DNA of 64,000 nt from DAORHV01 sp964458645 (GTDB lineage Bacteria; Patescibacteriota; Gracilibacteria; Peribacterales; Peribacteraceae): assembly GCA_964458645.1 (NCBI GenBank), contig CAYWJU010000001.1, positions 1-64,000 of the forward strand, in the 5' to 3' direction. Each line of letters starts with the position of its first letter. The first letter of the stretch is position 1. The notes under the pieces are model-generated. The model ran no database searches, was not told the origin of the DNA, and was given only the letters and a program-made list of their open reading frames with translations. Both the position numbers and the translations under genes were made by a program. Positions 17,829-25,629 of this stretch are shown one piece after another.

Positions 17829-19439
17829 CTATTCGTCTGCCTGTTCGGACACCACGATGTTGGATCCAATGGCCGGCAGGAAGTCCGTCCACGGCGGCCA
17901 GATGGATATCTCTGCCCTGGCAACCTCGGGAAGGTTCTTAATGATGCGCAGGGCATCGACCCTCGTTTTTCCCGCTACGTTGTCTCGGATGTACTTCCCG
18001 AACTTGGCACCGTTGGGTGTAATGGGGTTTAACAAATACCTTTGGGTGTATGTCAAATCGGCAGTTAATTTTACCCACAACAAGTTGTCGTCCCACGGTG
18101 CAATGACGTGGATGTTCATGTTGTCCTTATTCAGCGAACTTTCAATGATCATGCGGTCGGTACCCACTCGCCCGCTAACCTCATCCTTCAGAAGATCCAA
18201 AAGCTTGCCGTCGTCATACAGCAACACCGTATATTCGATTTTACCGCTTACCGGGATGCTTTGGATGTTCTGGCCGATGAACGACTCGGACAAATCGAAG
18301 TCTTTATAGGTAATGCGCGTCAGTTCTTCGTAATTCAGCTGCACGAACGATGCACCGTCCAAGGTGTTGCGACCGGTGCGCTCCTCATTGGCCAATTGCT
18401 TGGCAACTGCCAGCAGCTCTTGTTCCAGTTTTTTGCGTGCGGCTTCGATATCTTCTTTCTTCACAATGCTTTGGTACGACGTGGTGCCCTTGCTGCCGGA
18501 CTTCTCGTTTCGACCATACACGAATTTGCGCTCGGCCTCGGGAAGACCCGGGAGCTCCCATTTCAGTCCGGCCGGCACGTTACCTCGTTCGCCGACGACT
18601 TCGCCGTACTGGTCCAGCGGATCAGCAACCGTTTGCACCTCCTTCTTGCTATGCGCTGCCAAAACCAAATCTTCTTTTAGGCGAAATCGCATACCGGCTT
18701 GGTTGGCGAGACGCGTGCCTTGGCGCAACGAATAGGTTTCGTCGGAGTCGTTCGAGACCGTAATGGCCACTTCGGCATTGGTACCGGTGAAGTTTTTACT
18801 GATTTGATCGAAGGTGATCGTTCGTTCTATGGCAACCGTCTGCGGTAAAAGCTGCAGGGTGTGCACGCGTTCGGTTGGTACTGGCAGCGCCGCTCCGGAT
18901 GCCACCAGGAACACGTTCATGGTGTAGTTCTCCGATTCCTGATTCGGCCAAATACGCACTTCTGCCGATGGCAACAATTTGACGAAAATGAACACGAAAA
19001 CACCGAAGCTGATGCCAAGTAGCATCCAGATGCGAAACTTTGGCAACGACAGCAATCCGACGAATTGCAACTTGGTGCGGATGTCCTGACGCCAAGCACC
19101 TGGACTAAACACGCGCACCGCTTGGGCTTTCGCCGGATGCTTGTTCAGCGACAGCTTGAGACGCTTGAGGTTGCGGATCACCTGCCAGCCCTGCGCTTCG
19201 GCGATTTGTTGCGTAATCTTATTCTTGATGGCGACGATGAGCGTGCGATCGCGGTTCAGAGATTTCAGGTCTTTAAACCAGGACTTCAATTGCTCTGGGT
19301 CATCCGTAATGTCTGCGAGTCCCCCCGGCGATAAAACCAACAACAGCGGTCCTTGGCTGCGCCGAATAGTCGATGCGGCTGTTTTTGCGTCCTGTGCGTC
19401 TTGGACGACGAGCACGGTGATATCGGTCTCTGCAACCAT
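17829..19439 (-). CDS. Single-pass membrane protein with baseplate-J-like extracytoplasmic region
   Basis: A 536-residue protein. The N-terminal ~135 residues are cytoplasmic alpha/beta (ITVLVVQDAQDAKTAASTI), then one membrane helix (IWMLLGISFGVFVFIFVKLL, about 140-160). The long C-terminal part has the GERGNVPAGLKW type of segment typical of baseplate-J-like proteins annotated in CPR genomes. Function is unknown; a surface or secretion-apparatus role is possible. The start at 19439 is an ATG; TTG 19445 is less likely. An extended -10 (TGGTACACT; TACACT at 19466-19471, minus strand) leaves a 5' leader of about 20 nt. Confidence 0.7.
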   Translation of the reverse strand: MVAETDITVLVVQDAQDAKTAASTIRRSQGPLLLVLSPGGLADITDDPEQLKSWFKDLKSLNRDRTLIVAIKNKITQQIAEAQGWQVIRNLKRLKLSLNKHPAKAQAVRVFSPGAWRQDIRTKLQFVGLLSLPKFRIWMLLGISFGVFVFIFVKLLPSAEVRIWPNQESENYTMNVFLVASGAALPVPTERVHTLQLLPQTVAIERTITFDQISKNFTGTNAEVAITVSNDSDETYSLRQGTRLANQAGMRFRLKEDLVLAAHSKKEVQTVADPLDQYGEVVGERGNVPAGLKWELPGLPEAERKFVYGRNEKSGSKGTTSYQSIVKKEDIEAARKKLEQELLAVAKQLANEERTGRNTLDGASFVQLNYEELTRITYKDFDLSESFIGQNIQSIPVSGKIEYTVLLYDDGKLLDLLKDEVSGRVGTDRMIIESSLNKDNMNIHVIAPWDDNLLWVKLTADLTYTQRYLLNPITPNGAKFGKYIRDNVAGKTRVDALRIIKNLPEVARAEISIWPPWTDFLPAIGSNIVVSEQADE

Positions 19440-19486
19440 GAGCAATCACGACGGGAAACTGAAGTAGTGTACCACTCCCCTTTCAA

Positions 19487-20680
19487 TTATTTCTCCAGCG
19501 CTTTCAGTGCCGCAAACCCCTTACCGGAGATGAACTCCAACATTGCGCCTCCACCCATGCTTACAAAGGTGAACTGCGAGGTTTTGAAACCATGGCGCAC
19601 CAGGAAATCGACGGTATCCCCTCCTCCAAGAATGCTCACCGCACCCTTGCTCGTGGCCGCGACAATGGCATTGGCAATCGACTTGCTGGCACCCGCAAAC
19701 TTCTCGTTCTCATACATGCCGAGCGGTCCGTTCCACACAATCATCTTGGCTGTGGCAATACACTCGCAATAGCGCTTCACCGTCACGCCACCCAAATCAA
19801 AAATTTTCATGTCACCCAAAACGTCTTCTACAGGCAAATCCGCCATCTCTTTGGCGTCCGGTTCGTCTGCCACCACCACGTCGCGAGGCACGTGGATTGT
19901 GGCCTTATTGTCCTTCTGACTTTCAAGCATGAACTCCTGTGCCGATTCCAGGCCTGCTGCGTCGTACTTCGATTCGCCCACGTCGAAACCGCGGGCGGCA
20001 ATGAACGTGTTGGCGATACATCCACCGAGTAAAATGTGATCACCTTTGTCTAGGAAGCGCTTGATGACGGGAACTTTCGTTTCCATCTTGGCGCCGCTGA
20101 TAATGAGCACCAACGGATGTTTGGGCGTGTCCAGCACCGGACTGAGGTGTTTTACCTCCTCTTCAAGAGAGAACCCCATAAATGACGGCAAGAATTTTGG
20201 TACGCCGATCATACTGGCATGGTTGCGATGACAATTGGTGAACGCGTCGTTTACATACACATCGCCCAGCGACGCAAGCTCCTTGGCAAATGCGACATCG
20301 TTCATCTTCTCCTCTTTGTGGTAACGCAAGTTCTCCAGCAGCACGACCTCGCCGGGCTTGGCCTTGGCAACGGCATCTTTGGCCGGCTTGCCGATGCAGT
20401 CGGAGGCAAAATGCACGGTAGTCTTGAGAAGCTTCTCCAGCACCGGAACAAGTGGCTTCTGACTGAACTCTGGATCTGGACCGTCTTTCGGCCGACCTTG
20501 GTGCGCCATGATGATGAGCACAGCTCCTGCACCCAGGATATGCTTCATTGTCGGCAACACAGCCTCCACGCGGGTCTGGTCGGAAACCTTGCCGTTTTCC
20601 ATCGGCAAGTCGAAACCCGCTCGCAGCAAAACCTTCTCCCCCTTCAGTCTGGCATCCTTGAGTGTGTGGTAGGTGCGCAT
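19487..20680 (-). CDS. pgk: Phosphoglycerate kinase
   Basis: A 397-residue glycolytic kinase that transfers phosphate between 1,3-bisphosphoglycerate and ADP. Visible signatures: the N-terminal LLRAGFDLPMENGKVSDQTR region, MAHQGRPKDG, the VYVNDAFTNCHRNHASMIG substrate motif, and the C-terminal nucleotide site with LGGGDTVDFL and SMGGGAMLEF. The length matches the family. It is separate from gap. The start is fixed by TAGAGT ending 6 nt before the ATG. Confidence 0.96.
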   Translation of the reverse strand: MRTYHTLKDARLKGEKVLLRAGFDLPMENGKVSDQTRVEAVLPTMKHILGAGAVLIIMAHQGRPKDGPDPEFSQKPLVPVLEKLLKTTVHFASDCIGKPAKDAVAKAKPGEVVLLENLRYHKEEKMNDVAFAKELASLGDVYVNDAFTNCHRNHASMIGVPKFLPSFMGFSLEEEVKHLSPVLDTPKHPLVLIISGAKMETKVPVIKRFLDKGDHILLGGCIANTFIAARGFDVGESKYDAAGLESAQEFMLESQKDNKATIHVPRDVVVADEPDAKEMADLPVEDVLGDMKIFDLGGVTVKRYCECIATAKMIVWNGPLGMYENEKFAGASKSIANAIVAATSKGAVSILGGGDTVDFLVRHGFKTSQFTFVSMGGGAMLEFISGKGFAALKALEK

Positions 20681-20686
20681 GGAATG

Positions 20687-20692
20687 ACTCTA
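20687..20692 (-). promoter_or_regulatory. -10 element of pgk (leaderless)
   Basis: On the minus strand TAGAGT ends 6 nt before the pgk ATG at 20680. Confidence 0.65.
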
Positions 20693-20751
20693 CCGAGCAG
20701 CGTTTTCGCATGCAACGCGCCATGCCATCGGTCTGCATTCATGCAACTCCG

Positions 20752-21177
20752 TCAAACACTCTTCGTTGCCGATGGAAACGACTGCCGATTCTGTGGATCG
20801 ACACGAGACATTTCTTTTTCGAGCATGGAGACAGGAAACCACAGTGCACAGCGCTTCGCGTCGTCATCGCCGCACAGATACCCGTGCAAGATGCCGTCCT
20901 CATTCACCACTGTATCCACTTTTCCTGCGGCTTGGGCAGATGCATCGATGACATCGAGCAACTCCAAAACCAGGGTTTGCAACGATTCGTGCAACATGTA
21001 GCCGCGACGGTCGAGAAGGAACATTTCGCTCAACCGAAACTGCAGGTCGTCGCGCGTCGCTGCCGGATACCCGTCGAAGAATCCGTCGATCCCCTTCTCG
21101 CGCAAGATTGCATTCCAATGCTTACGACCGCCTTTGGGTGAAACGGGAGCCAATAAACCGATCACATAACGCACCAT
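20752..21177 (-). CDS. Hypothetical 141-residue protein
   Basis: A soluble protein opening MVRYVIGLLAPVSPKG, with a helical middle (FRLSEMFLLDRRGYML) and a single CysGly pair late. The opening is loosely reminiscent of the shikimate dehydrogenase substrate domain, but the resemblance is too weak to use. ATG 21177 has TACAAT 6 nt upstream; a longer frame from 21261 would overlap the divergent gene and is rejected. Confidence 0.6.
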   Translation of the reverse strand: MVRYVIGLLAPVSPKGGRKHWNAILREKGIDGFFDGYPAATRDDLQFRLSEMFLLDRRGYMLHESLQTLVLELLDVIDASAQAAGKVDTVVNEDGILHGYLCGDDDAKRCALWFPVSMLEKEMSRVDPQNRQSFPSATKSV

Positions 21178-21183
21178 GACCGC

Positions 21184-21189
21184 ATTGTA
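21184..21189 (-). promoter_or_regulatory. -10 element of the 141-residue gene (leaderless)
   Basis: On the minus strand TACAAT ends 6 nt before the ATG at 21177. Confidence 0.6.
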
Positions 21190-21230
21190 CCGCAGTCTGG
21201 GAGTCCTTGGAGTCTGGGAGTCCCCCTCTA

Positions 21231-21236
21231 TACTAT
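21231..21236 (+). promoter_or_regulatory. -10 element of the WecA-like gene (leaderless)
   Basis: TACTAT ends 6 nt before the ATG at 21243; an overlapping TATACT (21229-21234) gives 8 nt. Confidence 0.55.
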
Positions 21237-21242
21237 CCCCCA

Positions 21243-22265
21243 ATGACCCCCCTCTTCGCACTGCCGGCTGCCGCGCTTCTCCTTACATTCCTTGGGCACC
21301 TGGCGGCGTTGAAGGTGTTTCCAAAAATCGGCCTACTCGATTTCCCCGAACGCTACGGCCATAAGCGCGCACGACTCCCCTACCCCACCGGCATCATCGC
21401 CAGTGTTACGTTTGTGGTGCTGTTTGCGATCACCGTGCCACTCGGCAGCGTGGAATTAGGCGTACTGATCGGCATTGTGGCGTTGGCCTTCGTGAACTTC
21501 GTCGATGACCGCACTCCGCTCCCCTTTCGATTTCGACTGCTGGTACAACTTGCCGTCTGTATCCTTATTTTTGCCGCCGGAACTCGCATCTATACCATGA
21601 CCAATCCGTTCGGCGGCATCTTGAAATTGGATACGGTGGATCTGCCAGGGGGAGCATTCGGCCCGTTACCGTTGTTCAGCGGTATCTTCACCGTCGGCTG
21701 GCTGCTACTCACCGTCAACGCACTCAACTGGTTCGATGGCATACCGGGGCAGGTCAGCATTCTGTCGACCATCGGCTTCACCATGCTCGGACTGCTTGCG
21801 CTGCTGCGCAACGGGCAACCCGAAGTCGCCATGATCGCCTTCACGTTGGCCGCAATCGCACTGGCGTGTTGCTGCTTTGATTTCCCTCCCGGAAAAGTAC
21901 TGATGGGCGACAGCGGCTCTATGTTCTTTGGACTCATGCTCGGCGTGCTCGGCGTGTACCAGGGTGGCAAAGTCGCAACGGCATTTCTGGCCATTGGTAT
22001 CCCGCTCATCGACGCTGCGTTCGTCATTGTCAGCCGTATGCTGCGCGGCTCATCGCCATTTAAAGGAGGACGCGATCACCTGCACCACCTGTTGCTGGCG
22101 CGCGGTTGGTCGGCGCGCAGGGTCGTGCTGTTCACCGCGGCCGTAAGCACTGCATTCGGCGCAACGGCGCTCTTTTTGAACACCGCGCAAAAAGGCCTCG
22201 CCGCGGTAGTGCTGCTGTGCGTTGTCTCGATGATCAGCGTGTATGCAAAGCGCAGTGCACGCTAA
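21243..22265 (+). CDS. WecA/TagO-like undecaprenyl-phosphate sugar-1-phosphate transferase
   Basis: A 340-residue membrane protein of the MraY/WecA superfamily with about ten hydrophobic segments. Motifs: FVDDRTPLPFRFRLL (Asp pair), NALNWFDGIPG, the LMGDSGSMFFG loop and GRDHLHHLLL (His motif). Such enzymes transfer a HexNAc-1-phosphate from a UDP-sugar to undecaprenyl phosphate and start surface polysaccharide or teichoic-type polymer synthesis. A second superfamily member, MraY, is in this window, so this one serves another polymer. The sugar is not predictable. Confidence 0.87.
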   Translation: MTPLFALPAAALLLTFLGHLAALKVFPKIGLLDFPERYGHKRARLPYPTGIIASVTFVVLFAITVPLGSVELGVLIGIVALAFVNFVDDRTPLPFRFRLLVQLAVCILIFAAGTRIYTMTNPFGGILKLDTVDLPGGAFGPLPLFSGIFTVGWLLLTVNALNWFDGIPGQVSILSTIGFTMLGLLALLRNGQPEVAMIAFTLAAIALACCCFDFPPGKVLMGDSGSMFFGLMLGVLGVYQGGKVATAFLAIGIPLIDAAFVIVSRMLRGSSPFKGGRDHLHHLLLARGWSARRVVLFTAAVSTAFGATALFLNTAQKGLAAVVLLCVVSMISVYAKRSAR

Positions 22266-22304
22266 ATCTCCAGATTCCCCGGACTCCACGGCGTCCCGAA
22301 TTTT

Positions 22305-23768
22305 TTAGCGATCCATCGTCCATGCCTCGCCGACGGCAGTGAACGCGCCGCGCGTTTCGAGGATGAGCGTCTTCTGGCCACGTGGCAGCACGTTCACGGT
22401 GGCGACACCCGCTACGAAGTCGATCGGCGACAATTCGCTCGGGCGGATTTCGGCCTCACCAAACGTGGCGATAATGTACAAGCGACCATCGAACGACGGT
22501 GAGCGCACAATATTGCCGTTCTTATCCAATGCTTTCACCTGCATTTTCTGCCAGCTGCGACCTGACATGGCACTGTGGGAAAGCTCGACACGATCGACAT
22601 CGGTGTTGGTTCCAACGATGATCGACGACACGCTTTGCGGATCGACGATGGACGCCTCTTCCACCGGAGTACCAACAACGAGGTCCGTTGCAGGGACAGG
22701 CTCGCTCACAACGACTGGAGTCGGAGCAGGCTGAACAGCCGCCACGACTACCGGCAGACGTGCGACGCGATCGGCACGACGCTTGGCGGCAAGTTGCTTC
22801 GACGTCAGGCGTACTGCGGGAACATCCGACTCCACTGCAGACGAATGCACATCGGCAGAGGCGACGACGGTACTTGTATTCAAGTACTGCTGTACGAACT
22901 GCATCGGGTTGATGGTGTATTGCAACACTCTGTCACGATACTTCGTGCTATCCACCGCCTGGACGAACGTCATGCCGGCACTGCTGGCTTCGGTGCTGGT
23001 AAACGGCCAATACGGGTGGAATGGGGCATCCTCAGTGTTGATTTCGAAGTACAGATGGTAGCCGGTGGCGCCGAAGACGAGTCCGGTGTTACCGACGGTG
23101 CCGATCTGCTGGCCTTTGCGAACCGTCTCACCCTCTTTTACAAGGAGGACATCCAAGTGAGCATAGGTCGAATAGAGCGTGGTAACCCCGCCCGGCTTGG
23201 ACATGTCCGGAACGTTAGGATGACGAATCATGACATAATTGCCGAAGCCATAGTTCTGTTGACCGACTTTCTCGACAACGCCCGATGTAATCGCGCTCAC
23301 TGGGGTGCCACGTGGCGCGTCGATATCGACACCGGCGTGACTGCCCTCCGGAGTGTTATATCCGGCTGCCCACGGAGTGGAATACACCTGGCGAGCAAAC
23401 GTCGGCTGGTCTTGTTTCAACGTCATACCGTCGTACTCAGGCAATGGTCGCAAAACTGCTGCCGGTACCTGCGAATAGGTGTGCACGCGTTTATCTCCGC
23501 CGTACTGAGCCCACAATTGATAATCCGGAACGTATGCAATCGGCGGAACCGTACCCGTGAACACGATCATGGAGTCCTCCCCTTTCCCAAGCACCGACTT
23601 CCAAAAGGCGTACCAACCGTGTTGACCCACCATGTTACCCATCACGAATGCCAGAATAGACAACACCGCCACCATGAACGACAGCTTCTGCCGCGCAAAA
23701 TGTGCAGCGGACTGCTTCTTTACTTTATACAATGCCTGTACTCGGAATCCGACACGGGCGGCAGACAT
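22305..23768 (-). CDS. M23-family metallopeptidase (LytM/lysostaphin-like), membrane-anchored
   Basis: A 487-residue protein with a basic N-terminus and one membrane helix (LSFMVAVLSILAFVMGNMVG). An M23 domain follows with GSHAGVDIDAPRGTPVSAI and the downstream YAHLDVLLVKEGETVRKGQQ and GNTG..YHLYFEI motifs. The zinc ligands (H in SHAGVD, D in VDID, H in YHLYFE) are visible. The C-terminal third is Val/Pro-rich and ends in an Ig-like domain. It should act on peptidoglycan cross-links outside the membrane. The frame extends upstream to 23846, but ATG 23768 precedes the basic signal-anchor and fits better. Confidence 0.87.
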   Translation of the reverse strand: MSAARVGFRVQALYKVKKQSAAHFARQKLSFMVAVLSILAFVMGNMVGQHGWYAFWKSVLGKGEDSMIVFTGTVPPIAYVPDYQLWAQYGGDKRVHTYSQVPAAVLRPLPEYDGMTLKQDQPTFARQVYSTPWAAGYNTPEGSHAGVDIDAPRGTPVSAITSGVVEKVGQQNYGFGNYVMIRHPNVPDMSKPGGVTTLYSTYAHLDVLLVKEGETVRKGQQIGTVGNTGLVFGATGYHLYFEINTEDAPFHPYWPFTSTEASSAGMTFVQAVDSTKYRDRVLQYTINPMQFVQQYLNTSTVVASADVHSSAVESDVPAVRLTSKQLAAKRRADRVARLPVVVAAVQPAPTPVVVSEPVPATDLVVGTPVEEASIVDPQSVSSIIVGTNTDVDRVELSHSAMSGRSWQKMQVKALDKNGNIVRSPSFDGRLYIIATFGEAEIRPSELSPIDFVAGVATVNVLPRGQKTLILETRGAFTAVGEAWTMDR

Positions 23769-23839
23769 GACTGGTGATAGAATGGGTTTTGTCAGGTGAA
23801 GTTCTGTGTACCTATCTATAATATTACATTTTAGACTAA

Positions 23840-24856
23840 ATGTCAATGTTTGAGTCCTTTATCATTCCATCTGAAAGCGCCTTAGAAACGCAGAATATTG
23901 GCGTTTCACTCGCAAAAAGCCTCTATGTACGTCCTTTGACCATCTATCTCTCGGGTGAATTAGGTGCCGGAAAGACTGCTTTTGCTCAAGGAATAGCCAA
24001 AGGACTGGGAATCCAAGAGGATGTCGTAAGCCCAACATATGCGCTGGAACAACGGTATGGGGACACCCTGACGCACCTTGATCTGTATCGACTGGATCAA
24101 AAGCAGGCCACCGAGTTCCTGCAAGCGTCGGACGACGCTCCCGGCATTCGACTGATTGAATGGGCTCAGCGCCTAGAGCCACCGAACGAGAACACGCCAT
24201 ACATTGGCATCCATATCGACGAAACCTCTGTATCCGGCCGCGCACTGAAATTCGAGCTCTGTGACGTCGCCATTCCTTCCATAAAGCAAATTGGTGAATG
24301 GATTGAGCAAGCCGCGCTGCCAAAGCACATCCGTGCCCATATCGACGGCGTGGCAAACGTTGCCGGCATTTGCGCCGACGCCTTGCTGAAGCGCGGAGTC
24401 TTCATTCGAAAAAAAGCTCTCGTGGCAGCCGCCAAACTACATGACCTCCTGCGTTTCACGGACTTCGCATCACTCAACGGCGACGCGTACTACACCCCCA
24501 CTCCTGCGCAGACTGCTGTATGGACTACACTGAAAGCCACCTACGGAACACCGCATGAGCAAGCTGCCGAACGATTCGTAACACAGCAAGGATTCCCTGC
24601 CATTGGCAGTATTATTCGTACACACGGCTCACACGGTGTTCGAGACGCTTCCTACCAGGCTATGACGATTGAGCAGCAGGTTCTGGCCTACAGCGACAAG
24701 CGCATGATGTTCGACACCCTGGTCACGCTCGACCAGCGCTTCGATGACTTCTTGGCGCGCTATGGCGGCGGCAAAGAGAGCGACATGTCCATTGCGTGGC
24801 GCAAACAGCTGAAGGCACTGGAAAAGGAGCTGTTTCCGGAGGGGCCACCATTATAA
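23840..24856 (+). CDS. tsaE: TsaE (tRNA t6A threonylcarbamoylation ATPase) fused to an HD-like domain
   Basis: Residues 1-150 are TsaE: Walker A GELGAGKTAFAQG, then VVSPTYALEQRYG and HLDLYRLD, the standard signatures of the P-loop partner of TsaB/TsaD in t6A37 synthesis. TsaE alone is about 150 residues; here about 185 more follow. The extra part has HIDGVANVAGICADAL and KLHDLLRF, the spacing of an HD-domain phosphohydrolase. TsaB and TsaD are not in the window. The fusion is unusual; the frame is continuous, with no sign of a stop or frameshift at the junction. Confidence 0.88.
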   Translation: MSMFESFIIPSESALETQNIGVSLAKSLYVRPLTIYLSGELGAGKTAFAQGIAKGLGIQEDVVSPTYALEQRYGDTLTHLDLYRLDQKQATEFLQASDDAPGIRLIEWAQRLEPPNENTPYIGIHIDETSVSGRALKFELCDVAIPSIKQIGEWIEQAALPKHIRAHIDGVANVAGICADALLKRGVFIRKKALVAAAKLHDLLRFTDFASLNGDAYYTPTPAQTAVWTTLKATYGTPHEQAAERFVTQQGFPAIGSIIRTHGSHGVRDASYQAMTIEQQVLAYSDKRMMFDTLVTLDQRFDDFLARYGGGKESDMSIAWRKQLKALEKELFPEGPPL

Positions 24857-24933
24857 AATCCAAAAACATAAAAACTCCAAATCCAAAATACTAAGCTCTT
24901 TTGAATTGGGAATTTAGATGCTGGGATTTGCCT

Positions 24934-25527
24934 TTACAGCTGCAACGCCAGCTCCTGGTGCAGAATCCACATCAATTCATCGGTACGACCATGAAAGAAT
25001 ACGAACGCAATACCCAGCAAAGAGATACAAACCACGGTAATGAACAATGACCACTTCTGTCCGTCAGTCAGTTCATGGTGTGGCAAGACATGTGGTGTGT
25101 GGAGATAGGCGTGGATATTCAGGAAAATACAAAGAACATGTTGTAGGATTTCTATTTTCGGTACCAGCACACCCACTGCTCGAACGATTGTTACTCCGGT
25201 TCTGGCAAAGCCAGAGAGTGCGGCCAGGGCAAAGGTGTGACTGGTATACACACTGAAGGTGAGTGCAATGAACAACAGCATGATGTCGAACATGTTCTCG
25301 ACGAACATGGCCCAAATCGTCTCGCTGTAACTGTAGTGCTGGTAATCGCGATACTTCACGAAGTCGAGGCACATGTGGCCAACGATCAGCATGAGGAAGA
25401 AACCCAAGTTAAATACCGCCGCAGCCAAAAACGTACCGACGAGATACGCGGCATGAAATGCCGGAATATCGTCGTGCTCATGCGCGAAAACGCGCAAACG
25501 ATCGGTTAAGGTCGGCATCGTCGTCAT
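24934..25527 (-). CDS. Hypothetical four-TM membrane protein
   Basis: A 197-residue protein rich in His and aromatic residues between helices. Hydrophobic segments: AAYLVGTFLAAAVFNLGFFL, FDIMLLFIALTFSVY, GFARTGVTIVRAVGVLV and LFITVVCISLLGIAFVFF. Many histidines (FAHEHDD, HAYLHTPHVLPHHE) could bind metal, but no known family is evident. ATG 25527 is preferred over an upstream start at 25590 because a TTGCTA-17-TATAAT promoter lies between them. Confidence 0.7.
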   Translation of the reverse strand: MTTMPTLTDRLRVFAHEHDDIPAFHAAYLVGTFLAAAVFNLGFFLMLIVGHMCLDFVKYRDYQHYSYSETIWAMFVENMFDIMLLFIALTFSVYTSHTFALAALSGFARTGVTIVRAVGVLVPKIEILQHVLCIFLNIHAYLHTPHVLPHHELTDGQKWSLFITVVCISLLGIAFVFFHGRTDELMWILHQELALQL

Positions 25528-25561
25528 AAGTGTGTGTTTGGGGCGGAATCTACTTGTTATT

Positions 25562-25590
25562 ATTATAGCATAATTTTTAAATTTTAGCAA
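25562..25590 (-). promoter_or_regulatory. Sigma70-type promoter of the four-TM gene
   Basis: On the minus strand TTGCTA (25585-25590), a 17-bp spacer and a perfect TATAAT (25562-25567). The leader to ATG 25527 is about 28 nt, so this mRNA is not leaderless. Confidence 0.65.
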
Positions 25591-25629
25591 TATTCGACCC
25601 TGTGTAGTGGCTTCAGGACGCCAGGACTG

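Noticed and set aside
20752..21177. Shikimate dehydrogenase assignment for the 141-residue protein
   Set aside because: Only the first few residues (YVIGLLAPVSPKG) resemble that family; the catalytic Lys/Asp motifs and the NADP domain are missing.
22575..23777. 400-residue plus-strand frame
   Set aside because: It is antisense to the M23 peptidase gene, Arg/His-rich, and has no family features.
24857..24933. Possible terminator between tsaE and the convergent gene
   Set aside because: CAAATCC and GGGATTTG can pair over a long loop, but the stem is short and interrupted; not enough for a call.
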